Source: Chitinophagaceae bacterium UBA2375
GTDB taxonomy: Bacteria; Bacteroidota; Bacteroidia; Chitinophagales; Chitinophagaceae
Direction: 5' to 3'
DNA length: 64,000 bases
NCBI GenBank assembly: GCA_002343985.1
Contig: DDTB01000010.1
Span: forward strand, 186,001-250,000
In this document: positions 17,082 through 25,308 of the stretch, piece after piece
How positions within the stretch are numbered: position 1 is the stretch's first letter
Layout: the number at the start of each line of letters is the position of its first letter
Made by a program: the position numbers and the translations under genes
Notes under the pieces: model-generated
Told to the model about the DNA's origin: nothing
The model's database searches: none
Seen by the model: only the letters and a program-made list of their open reading frames with translations

Positions 17082-18719
17082 TTACTGCCTTTCATCCAGA
17101 ATCATTTTCAACAAACGCCCATCCCGCTGGTAAATATCTTTCCGGAAATTCAATTTCCCTTCCCGGTCAACCCATGAGGTGAAATACGCGATAAAGACCG
17201 GGCATTCTTTTTTTAAGGTAATGGTTCGTTCTTTTCCAGCTTCCATGGCAGCCTGAATGTTCTGCGGCGTCCAACTGCTATCGTTTCTTAATAAGTACTC
17301 TGCAAGTTTTTTTGCATTCTCCAAACGGATGCAACCATGGCTAAACGCCCTGTTGCTCTCATTAAATAATGATTTCGCAGGTGTATCATGCAAATAAATG
17401 CTGTGGCTGTTGGGAAATAAAAATTTCACCAAACCAAGTGAATTATTCGGGCCGGGCTTCTGCCTTACCCTCCCATCGTACCATTCCATATTATGCCTGG
17501 CCAGGTAATTCGGGTTACGCCTGATGGCCGGTAAAATTTCATTTTTCAATATGCTGTTGGGTACGTTCCAGTACGGACTGAAAACTATGTAACGGATATT
17601 GCCATTAAAGATGACCGTTTTATGCTGCGCTTTTCCAACCACCACTTTCATGCTCCACAATAAACTATCCTGTTCATACAAATGAAGCCTGAACTCCGGG
17701 ATATTCACTACTAAATAATCCCGTTGTATACCGGCCGGTACCCATCTGCAGCGTTCCATATTCACCATGATCTGACCTATGCGCTTATCCACAGGAATGT
17801 TCATCTCAGCGATCATTGATTTACCCACAATGCCGTCTTCTGTAAGCCCCATGCGCTTTTGGTAACTCTTTACCCCCAGCAGCAATTCGTCATCAAAAAC
17901 GGCCGAGCCATTGTTTGCAGGAATATCGCCCGTAATGAACAAGTGCGACCTGATATTTTTTATCGCTTCAAGGGAGTCGCCGGTCTTATAAGATTTTTTT
18001 GGCGCCGCAATCACAGGCCATCCGCCGTTATCCCTGATCTCGTCATACTTTCCCAGGTATTGTTTGAGCAATTCATATTGCCTGTACACCGGCGCTTTCT
18101 GTAATGTGGTTTTTCCACTGACCAGTGAATCCAGCATAACGGTTAAGGGTACCTGCTTCCGGGGCAGAAACCATTCCAATGACCTCGATTTGGACTCGCT
18201 CATGCCCTGCCAGGCTATCTTCGCGTACCTGAAATATTGGGCAGTCAACATAAGGTCTATTGCAGGCGAAGGGTTTGCCAGCTCATGCGCTTCTTCCATC
18301 ATCCCGATCCATTGGTCTTTATAGGAAACCTGTCCGGGTAAACCTTCCGCATGTAGGTTAAGCATCCGGTTAAACAGGTTTTCAGCGGGTTCTATCAAAC
18401 CGTCATGATCAAACCAGGCAAATGCGAAATCCCTGCCGCGGTAAAATGATTCCATGTCTTTTTTTACAGGCTTTAAGTCTGGAAAGCTGTCCATAAAATC
18501 AGCGATCCTGCTGCTGTCAAACTTCAGGTTTCCCGGCTCCGTAAAACTCCCGGGGATGCTGGCATCCGGTTCGGCCTTTTGCAACCCGCTGGTATCCGCC
18601 AATATTGGGTTATTCTTTTCAGATTGTCCGTTTTGACAAGCATGCAATAACATACTACAAGCCAGTAAGAATAAAAAGGGAATCCCCGGTATTTGTTGTT
18701 TGATAAAACGTAGAAACAT
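17082..18719 (-). CDS. L,D-transpeptidase (YcbB/LdtD-like), lipoprotein
   Basis: 545 residues. A lipoprotein signal with lipobox LLHAC places Cys28 as the acylated residue. A scaffold region is followed by a peptidoglycan-binding helix segment (SYQKRMGLTEDGIVGKSMIAE, about 285-305) and a YkuD domain whose catalytic motif SHGCIRL has its cysteine at 463. Such enzymes make 3-3 crosslinks in peptidoglycan or attach proteins to it, working in the periplasm. Length and domain order match the YcbB group. A terminator at 18741-18763 separates it from the upstream lipoprotein gene, so it probably has its own promoter. Confidence 0.9.
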   Translation of the reverse strand: MFLRFIKQQIPGIPFLFLLACSMLLHACQNGQSEKNNPILADTSGLQKAEPDASIPGSFTEPGNLKFDSSRIADFMDSFPDLKPVKKDMESFYRGRDFAFAWFDHDGLIEPAENLFNRMLNLHAEGLPGQVSYKDQWIGMMEEAHELANPSPAIDLMLTAQYFRYAKIAWQGMSESKSRSLEWFLPRKQVPLTVMLDSLVSGKTTLQKAPVYRQYELLKQYLGKYDEIRDNGGWPVIAAPKKSYKTGDSLEAIKNIRSHLFITGDIPANNGSAVFDDELLLGVKSYQKRMGLTEDGIVGKSMIAEMNIPVDKRIGQIMVNMERCRWVPAGIQRDYLVVNIPEFRLHLYEQDSLLWSMKVVVGKAQHKTVIFNGNIRYIVFSPYWNVPNSILKNEILPAIRRNPNYLARHNMEWYDGRVRQKPGPNNSLGLVKFLFPNSHSIYLHDTPAKSLFNESNRAFSHGCIRLENAKKLAEYLLRNDSSWTPQNIQAAMEAGKERTITLKKECPVFIAYFTSWVDREGKLNFRKDIYQRDGRLLKMILDERQ

Positions 18720-18740
18720 ACTGCAATGTACAAACGAAAA

Positions 18741-18763
18741 AGCTGCCGCGGATGGCGGCAGCT
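18741..18763 (-). terminator. Rho-independent terminator of the 18796-19425 lipoprotein gene
   Basis: On the minus strand AGCTGCCGC pairs with GCGGCAGCT around a 5-nt loop and is followed by TTTTTCG. It lies 32 nt after the stop of the lipoprotein gene. Confidence 0.8.
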
Positions 18764-18795
18764 CAGGTGTACTTCAGAGGTTAGTTTTGGTAAGC

Positions 18796-19425
18796 TTATT
18801 TATTCCTGGTTAATCCCTGGCTGGTTTTTTGTAAACTCGCCAGTTGTTGTAATTTTTTGTTTTTCGCAGTTCCCGACATCTGGCTGTATACAAAATCGAA
18901 TGCTGTAGGGTCATTTTGCAGGAGTTCGCTCATGAACTCATTGGTGCAAGCCAAAATAGGGCCCTTATCGCCGTCCTGAACATAATATTGGTCGTAACTG
19001 TGCTGGCCTTTATTGAATTTCGCGCTGTAAATATTCAGTTTCCCCTTAGCTACGCGAATGGCAAATCCGGGGAGGGTTTCCACAGCAAGAAACGATTTCC
19101 GGCCCATTTTGAAATGTTCCTGGGATATCGCATAATGTTCTTCATTTTGATAAGCAATGATTTGTTTTGAACTGATCTCCAATTCGTCATCGGCCAGTAA
19201 CCTGGGTTCCTTAAAGACGCCTGTTGACAATGTCAGGCTGTTGAAAAAACTAAAACTACCGTCATTCCATTGTACGAAACAAGGTAATTCCGATTCCCGC
19301 GCTTCACGGGCCTGTTTTACCATATCTTCTTTTGGAACCGAAAAACTGTCTTTATTGCTGGCGCAGGATTGTAACAACAGACCGGTAATAATCGCCAGTC
19401 CGGCCAGGATGAAGGTTTTTTTCAT
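18796..19425 (-). CDS. Lipoprotein of unknown function, paralogue of the 29340-29951 product
   Basis: 209 residues from the ATG at 19425. MKKTFILAGLAIITGLLLQSC is a lipoprotein signal with Cys21. The mature part shares a run of features with the product at 29340-29951: CFVQ..DG.F, a LLAD segment, II.YQ.E, AIS..HF, LPGFA.R and KGKLNIY. The two are therefore diverged copies of one family that I cannot name. Both genes have CAATTCC immediately before the ATG, which supports this start over the ATG 36 nt upstream. Probably outer- or inner-membrane anchored and periplasmic. Confidence 0.7.
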   Translation of the reverse strand: MKKTFILAGLAIITGLLLQSCASNKDSFSVPKEDMVKQAREARESELPCFVQWNDGSFSFFNSLTLSTGVFKEPRLLADDELEISSKQIIAYQNEEHYAISQEHFKMGRKSFLAVETLPGFAIRVAKGKLNIYSAKFNKGQHSYDQYYVQDGDKGPILACTNEFMSELLQNDPTAFDFVYSQMSGTAKNKKLQQLASLQKTSQGLTRNK

Positions 19426-19506
19426 GGAATTGTTTTGCAGTAAAACGCAGGATTGGCTCAATTATTGTTTGGTGGCACAAACCGGTAAATAGCATGGGAC
19501 GGGCCA

Positions 19507-19532
19507 TAAAAAACCCGCAAAGGATGCGGGTT
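19507..19532 (-). terminator. Terminator downstream of tRNA-Pro
   Basis: On the minus strand AACCCGCA pairs with TGCGGGTT and runs into a TTTTTT tract. It begins 22 nt after the 3' end of the tRNA. Confidence 0.8.
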
Positions 19533-19553
19533 CAAGTTAAGAAATCTATGTGG

Positions 19554-19627
19554 TCGGGATGACTGGATTCGAACCAGCGGCCCCTACGTCCCGAACGTAG
19601 TGCGCTACCGGGCTGCGCTACATCCCG
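19554..19627 (-). tRNA. tRNA-Pro (CGG anticodon)
   Basis: 74 nt on the minus strand. The acceptor stem CGGGATG pairs with CATCCCG, with A as discriminator base. D arm AGCGCAGCCCGGTAGCGC is followed by anticodon stem CTACG/CGTAG enclosing the loop TTCGGGA, which gives anticodon CGG at 19591-19593. The T arm has the standard GGTTCGAATCC loop. CCA is not encoded. It reads the proline codon CCG. Confidence 0.95.
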
Positions 19628-19865
19628 ATTGGGCTGCAAATATAAACCCAAAATAAAACCGTACAAGCAATTCTGCGCGGATTCCTAAATGTCTGGGTTT
19701 ATCAGTATTTTTGTTGGATTAGCCAGATATCCCCTGAAATTCCCGATACCCTGCCGGTTTCCAAACAGTGTCAAGCGTATCCCTCCTCTATCCTTCCGAT
19801 TGGCCGCATGCAGCATCAGGTGCAAAAAATCCTGGTGCCTAATCTTGATGTTTAACCTGCCGCGT

Positions 19866-22800
19866 ATGAAGTTTAGTTTCCGATTTATTAACCTGGCTAT
19901 TGCCTTTGTTTACTTGTTTACCCAACAGTCTCATGCGCAGGATGGCAGCCTCGACTTATCTTTCAACACACAGGATGCGGGATTCCAGGCCACTTATGGT
20001 GCCAATGACCATGTATATGCATTGGCCGTGCAAACAGATGGGAAAATCCTGGTTGGTGGCGCTTTTATTTCTTACAACGGGGTTGCGGTTAATAAACTGG
20101 CCCGCCTGAATCCTGATGGCAGCCTGGATCAAAGTTTCAACGCGTCTTCCGCGAATATTTCTGGGGATGTCAAAAAAATTGTCCTGCAACCCAATGGGCG
20201 CATCCTGGTTGCGGGAAGTTTTGGCATTACCAGGCTCCTCCCCGATGGTAATCCCGACCCGGGTTTCAACACCGGTGGATCCGGAACGGATGGGCCGGTG
20301 AATGATGTCCTCTTACTTTCAACCGGGCAAATCATTATCGGGGGCGCCTTTACATCATTTAATGGGTTACCGGGCGCTTACCTGATCCGGCTCACGTCAA
20401 CGGGTACACGCGATGCCGCATTCAATAACGGGCAGTCCGGACCCGATGGCGAAGTCAATTGCATCGTACTGCAACCCAATGCCCGCATTATGGTGGGCGG
20501 CGTTTTTAATAACTACAACAGTCAAAGCGCACTGTATATGGCCAGGCTGAGCGTGAATGGTTCATTCGATGGCGGCTTCAACAACAACGGCTTATTAGTA
20601 TTCAGCCCGGTGCATGCAATAGCATACCAGGCAGATGGGAAAATCCTGGCAGGCGGCGCGTTTGGTTTGACAAGGTTAAATAATAACGGCAGCCCCGATA
20701 GCGGTTTCGACTTGGCTTCAGCCAATGCACAAATCTTTGACCCGGTCAACCGCATTTTGCTGCAAAGCGATCAGAAAATCATGGTGAGTTGGGGCGATTA
20801 TTCGTACGACCCCCGATTTGGTAACCCGGGCCCAAAAATCGCCCGCAGGTTATCAACCGGGCAAAATGACCCGGATTTTGTGTACGCTGTAAAATTTGTG
20901 AAAGACCATGTATATGATATGGCATTGCAGGCTGATGGACAATTGCTGGTTGCGCAAACATTTGACAGCCGCATTTTTCGCGATTTTATTGCACCTGAAT
21001 ATGCCAAAGGGCTTCCCAATGGGCGCATCAACCGGTATGCTGCCAATGGAACAAAAGATATATCCTTCAATATTCCCTCTAACATCAAAGGCGCTAACAA
21101 TGCCGTAAAAGTCATACGCACCCAAACTGATGGAAAAATATTGATTGGCGGTTACTTTTTTTTGTACAATGGTGAGCATGCGCCTTACCTGTTGCGGTTA
21201 TTGCCCGATGGCAGCCGTGATGCCAGTTTCAACCCTTCCGGGTCAGGGCCCGATAATGCCGTTAAAGACATCGCCGTTTTACCGGATGGGAAAATTATGA
21301 TTGCCGGCAATTTCACTTCATACAATGGACAGTCAAGGGGATCCATCGTTCGGCTCATGCCGGATGGCAGCATTGATCCAGGATTTTTATATACCGCAGG
21401 AAATGGATTAGCATATGATTTCATCGAACAAATCAAACCCATAAACGGAAATAAATTATTGGGAGGTAAATTCTCCAACTTTAATCAAACACTTTTTTTG
21501 CTCACCGAAACGGGCAGCATTGATCCTGTTCAACCGGCCGAAATCCGCGTAGCCGGCCCCTTCCGCATTCCTGCGATCTACAGCATTGCCATTCAGGATG
21601 ATGGCAAATGGATTATCGGGGGTGATTTTGATGGCGTAAAAGATTGGCCCTACCAGGTAAACCTCATGCGTCTACTGCCAACCGGTGGTATTGATGATGC
21701 CTTTAATACACCGCTTCCCTCTCAGTTTGATTATGGGGCAAACAGCACCGTGCGGAGCATTTGCATCCAACCCGACCAGAAAATACTGATTGGCGGGGAG
21801 TTCACACAATACAAGTCTTTGAATGCAACAACCAACGCGGGGCGTATCCTGCGCCTCAAACCTGATGGGCAACCAGATACTTTATTTAATGCCGGCGGCA
21901 ATGGATTTGATCAGTCTGTGCTTGCAGTGTACCGGCTATCGGATGGTAAAATAATGGTTGGCGGTTCCTTTACAACATATAACGGAGTCCCGGTTTCGAA
22001 CCTGGCAAGGCTATTGCCAGATGGCAGGCTGGATAGTAGTTTCAACACAGGCATGTCGGGCCCGGATGCAAGGGTGCTTTGCCTGGAAAGTATTCCCGGC
22101 CAACCTAAGCTGATGATTGGGGGCGATTTCACCGGGTATAATTTTATCGGTAAAAACCACGTCGCCCGTTTGCTAACTTGTTCAGAAGCCCCAGTGTTGA
22201 ATCAAATCACACTGTGCCCCGCTCAATTGCCATATACCTGGAACGGGATTTCCATCACAGAGGCCGGGGAATATGAATGGCGTCTACCCCGCACCGGTAG
22301 TTGCGATTCCATAACCAGGTTGACGGTGCAGGTTGTTGCTTCACCGGCGGGTCAAATCAGCGGACCGGCAAGGGTGTGCGCATATACGCCGGCCGATACT
22401 GCCTGGTACCGTGTGGATGCCACAGCAGGCGCAACCATCATTTGGTCTGTCAGTGATGCCAGCCGGATGCAACTGGTAAGCCGTACCGATAGTTCAGCAT
22501 TGGGCATAAAATTTATCAATGGGTTTAGTTCAGGTACCTTATACGCAAGGGTCACCAATGCCATTTGTGGTTCATATGTACGGAGGTCCCTGGCTATATC
22601 AACGGCCTTACCTGCAACGCCATCTGCAATCAGCACAAGCGCCGCCAATATCTGCCCGGTTTTAGCGGAACTGCAAAATGGCAACAATATCCCTATTGTT
22701 TACAGCATACGTAAAGTGGCTACGGCAACATCTTACAACTGGAGCAGCCAGGCCGGCACCACATACTTATATCATCCAAATGGAGCAGGTGAAAATGACA

Positions 22801-23753
22801 CCATAGTGCACATGTACATAACCGATCCTGTTTTATTCAGTACCAGTGCCATATCCGTTCAAGCCGTGAATGATTGCGGGCCGGGTAGTACCCGCAGCCT
22901 GACGATTACCAGGAGGTCGCCTTCCGTACCTTCCGCCATCAGCGGGCCTGCCAATGTTTGCAGTTTTATAGAGCCCTCAGGTATGCTGGCTGTGTACAGC
23001 ATCACACCCGTAAGCGGTGTGGATTATTTCTGGACGATCCCTGAATTTGCCGTTGATGTGAATGGTCAAAACAGCCCGACAGTTTCATTCAGGTACCCGT
23101 CTTCATTTACCAGTGGTACCATATCCGTAATAGCCATCAATGGCTGCGGGGCCAGTTCCCCGAGGAAATTATCCGTGAAGAAATTCCTGGCCGCCACACC
23201 CGGCGCCATCAGCGCGCTGGATGTGAATGATTGTCCAACCCGGCAGGTTAGGTACTCATTCTCTTCCTACCCTGCCTATGCCACTTCATTGGTATGGACT
23301 GTACCTGCTGGAGCCAGTATTGCATCCGGGCAAGGCACAACTAACATCATCGTGAATTATCCGAACACCGGCTTAAGCGGACAAGTTTCGGTGCAGTCGT
23401 TTAACGATTGCAGCGCCAGTTCTGTCCGTAAGCTTACCGTTAACATTTCAGCATGCGATTTCCTGTTCAGCAAATCAGGGCTAACCAATGATACAAAAGC
23501 TGAGCAAATGGAGAATGACGGCATCAACATCTACCCTAACCCTGCGGGTGCTGAAGCCAGGGTGGAATGGGTAACAAAACTGCCGGGACAAATTACGTAC
23601 AGGATTTTTGACGCGGCTGGAAAACAGGTAACCCGGTTTACAGCCAATCCTAACGAACCGGTGCTGATTGGCCAGGGCTTCATGCCGGGTGTTTACCTGG
23701 TGGAAGCCATCCAGGGAATGCGTAAGAAAACATCCCGCCTGGTAAAATTGTAA
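19866..23753 (+). CDS. Secreted delta-60 repeat protein with T9SS sorting domain
   Basis: 1295 residues from the ATG at 19866, which begins a signal peptide ending QQSHAQ. The first two thirds hold about fourteen delta-60 type repeats, each with a core like DGKILVGGAF followed by SYNG and a PDGSLDxSFN linker, which should form one or two beta-propellers. Then come three or four Ig/PKD-like domains with repeated openings such as PSAISGPANVC, and a C-terminal T9SS type A domain (INIYPNPAGAEARVEW ... SRLVKL). It is probably a surface or released protein of binding or adhesive character; no catalytic domain is visible. The longer frame from 19689 is rejected because it would bury the signal peptide. 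Confidence 0.88.
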   Translation: MKFSFRFINLAIAFVYLFTQQSHAQDGSLDLSFNTQDAGFQATYGANDHVYALAVQTDGKILVGGAFISYNGVAVNKLARLNPDGSLDQSFNASSANISGDVKKIVLQPNGRILVAGSFGITRLLPDGNPDPGFNTGGSGTDGPVNDVLLLSTGQIIIGGAFTSFNGLPGAYLIRLTSTGTRDAAFNNGQSGPDGEVNCIVLQPNARIMVGGVFNNYNSQSALYMARLSVNGSFDGGFNNNGLLVFSPVHAIAYQADGKILAGGAFGLTRLNNNGSPDSGFDLASANAQIFDPVNRILLQSDQKIMVSWGDYSYDPRFGNPGPKIARRLSTGQNDPDFVYAVKFVKDHVYDMALQADGQLLVAQTFDSRIFRDFIAPEYAKGLPNGRINRYAANGTKDISFNIPSNIKGANNAVKVIRTQTDGKILIGGYFFLYNGEHAPYLLRLLPDGSRDASFNPSGSGPDNAVKDIAVLPDGKIMIAGNFTSYNGQSRGSIVRLMPDGSIDPGFLYTAGNGLAYDFIEQIKPINGNKLLGGKFSNFNQTLFLLTETGSIDPVQPAEIRVAGPFRIPAIYSIAIQDDGKWIIGGDFDGVKDWPYQVNLMRLLPTGGIDDAFNTPLPSQFDYGANSTVRSICIQPDQKILIGGEFTQYKSLNATTNAGRILRLKPDGQPDTLFNAGGNGFDQSVLAVYRLSDGKIMVGGSFTTYNGVPVSNLARLLPDGRLDSSFNTGMSGPDARVLCLESIPGQPKLMIGGDFTGYNFIGKNHVARLLTCSEAPVLNQITLCPAQLPYTWNGISITEAGEYEWRLPRTGSCDSITRLTVQVVASPAGQISGPARVCAYTPADTAWYRVDATAGATIIWSVSDASRMQLVSRTDSSALGIKFINGFSSGTLYARVTNAICGSYVRRSLAISTALPATPSAISTSAANICPVLAELQNGNNIPIVYSIRKVATATSYNWSSQAGTTYLYHPNGAGENDTIVHMYITDPVLFSTSAISVQAVNDCGPGSTRSLTITRRSPSVPSAISGPANVCSFIEPSGMLAVYSITPVSGVDYFWTIPEFAVDVNGQNSPTVSFRYPSSFTSGTISVIAINGCGASSPRKLSVKKFLAATPGAISALDVNDCPTRQVRYSFSSYPAYATSLVWTVPAGASIASGQGTTNIIVNYPNTGLSGQVSVQSFNDCSASSVRKLTVNISACDFLFSKSGLTNDTKAEQMENDGINIYPNPAGAEARVEWVTKLPGQITYRIFDAAGKQVTRFTANPNEPVLIGQGFMPGVYLVEAIQGMRKKTSRLVKL

Positions 23754-23868
23754 ATCAATTGTGAAATGATCCTTGTTGATTGACAGGCAGGAAAAATATA
23801 CCTGTTTGGTAAAATCTTTGATTAAACCTTTCTGGTTTCCTGTAGTCAAACCCCCAAATACCCTTTGT

Positions 23869-24765
23869 ATGAAACATATGCATAGAATTTTCATTACACT
23901 AGCTTGCACTTTTATCATCTCCGGGACTCAAGCCCAGGCAGATGATGCAGCTGAAACAGGTTTGCCGGGCGATCATTTCAGTTTATCCGGCGCCCTACAC
24001 ATGTTTAAGCAGTTTGATAACCCTGAAGCTTTTGAGAAAGCCATCAACCAGGAAAATAACTACGTCAATAACCTCGACCTGAATAATGACGGACAAACAG
24101 ATTATATCCGTGTCATTAATGAAAAGGACGGTAATATCATGTTGTTCATACTTAGGGTGGACGTAAGCGAGTCAGAAAGTCAGGATATCGCAGTGATTGA
24201 ATTGGAAAAGACTGGAGATAAATCCGCCGCGATCCAGATAATTGGTGATGAAGATATTTATGGTGAGAAGAAAATCGTTGAGCCGGATGAGGCTTCCACA
24301 GCCATGCTGGAGCCCGGTTTATTCGGCCATACCGACCCTTTACTGAACGGGCCTTCCGGCAATTTTACAGAAGCCAATCCTCCTGTTTTTGTAAACGTCT
24401 GGCTTTGGCCATCTGTTCGATTTGTATTTGCGCCTGGTTACAGGCCCTGGGTTTCGCCCTGGCGCTGGGGCCGTTACCCTGGCTGGTGGAGCCCATGGAG
24501 GCCTATCGGTTATGCCCGCTGGAGGCCATTGATGATGCCATATAACCGGACCTTTGTGGTGGTGAACACACGCAGGTGTGTTAGGGGCCCGGTTGTGTAT
24601 ACCCCTCATCGCAGGACTTCAGTAATAGTGCGTACCAGGTATGCAGCGCCGATGGGTGTGTACAGGAGCAGGACTACCGTGATCAAAGGGCCGCGAAACA
24701 ATAAAGTGATAATCCGTAAGGGACGGGTCAAACAACCTATCCGCGGTAGGGGCCGTAATTTTTAA
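23869..24765 (+). CDS. Exported protein with a Trp/Arg/Pro-rich C-terminus, unknown function
   Basis: 298 residues from the ATG at 23869, which starts a signal peptide (MKHMHRIFITLAC... ending TQAQ). Residues ~30-150 form an acidic domain with NNLDLNNDGQTDYIRV, resembling a short EF-hand/FG-GAP-like DxNxDGxxD calcium loop. The C-terminal half is strikingly basic and aromatic (PGYRPWVSPWRWGRYPGWW, then many Arg residues to the end). The acidic N-half and basic C-half are seen directly; the role is unknown. It follows the T9SS protein after 115 bp and may have its own promoter. Confidence 0.65.
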   Translation: MKHMHRIFITLACTFIISGTQAQADDAAETGLPGDHFSLSGALHMFKQFDNPEAFEKAINQENNYVNNLDLNNDGQTDYIRVINEKDGNIMLFILRVDVSESESQDIAVIELEKTGDKSAAIQIIGDEDIYGEKKIVEPDEASTAMLEPGLFGHTDPLLNGPSGNFTEANPPVFVNVWLWPSVRFVFAPGYRPWVSPWRWGRYPGWWSPWRPIGYARWRPLMMPYNRTFVVVNTRRCVRGPVVYTPHRRTSVIVRTRYAAPMGVYRSRTTVIKGPRNNKVIIRKGRVKQPIRGRGRNF

Positions 24766-24858
24766 TCAATAGTATGATGATGTAATTGAAACGGGTATCA
24801 TTCGGGTATCCGTTTTTTATTTACATTGTATCATCCAATTATATTAACTAATGAAGTT

Positions 24859-25278
24859 ATGATGAAAAGCATTTTAATTTCCGCACTGACATGTATCTTG
24901 TTTTCCTGTTCCAGTACCAAGCCCCTGCCAGACCAGGATTGGGCAGGAAAAAAATGGACCTTGGTCAACATGAATGGAAACCCCGTACAGGTAAGCCATA
25001 CGGATAAAGACGCTCACCTGGTTTTTCACACAGATACAAAAACCATCAGTGGTTCAGGTGGATGCAACCGTCTAACTGGCGCTTATCTTTTGTCAAAATC
25101 ATCACTCAAATTCCCATCCACCGCCAGCACCAGGATGGCTTGCATTGATATGGCATTTGAGCAGGCTTTCTTAGACTGGTTGAAGAAAGTGGATGCTTAT
25201 GAATATTCCGGTACTGAGTTGACTTTAAAGGAAGGAAAGAAATCGATACTGGTATTCAGGCAAACCGGTAAACCATAA
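24859..25278 (+). CDS. META-domain lipoprotein
   Basis: About 139 residues from 24859 (tandem ATGATG, so the exact start may be 24862). The signal MKSILISALTCILFSCSS carries a lipobox with Cys. The mature part is one META/HslJ-like domain: WTLVNMNG, SGSGGCNRLTGAY, LKFPSTASTRMACIDMAFEQAFL. META domains occur in HslJ, linked to heat and novobiocin resistance, and in many Bacteroidota lipoproteins of unknown role. Two more META lipoproteins lie at 33888 and 36199 in this window. Confidence 0.85.
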   Translation: MMKSILISALTCILFSCSSTKPLPDQDWAGKKWTLVNMNGNPVQVSHTDKDAHLVFHTDTKTISGSGGCNRLTGAYLLSKSSLKFPSTASTRMACIDMAFEQAFLDWLKKVDAYEYSGTELTLKEGKKSILVFRQTGKP

Positions 25279-25308
25279 CCCGGTTTATATGACGGAATAA
25301 ACATTTGT

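Larger units (their letters stand above)
19426..19865. other. 440-bp intergenic region containing tRNA-Pro
   Basis: Apart from the tRNA and its terminator, this holds the presumed promoter of the minus-strand lipoprotein gene and about 240 bp leading to the delta-60 protein. An in-frame ATG at 19689 exists upstream of that gene, but the segment it encodes is not signal-like, so I read it as untranslated leader. Nothing else is recognisable. Confidence 0.5.
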
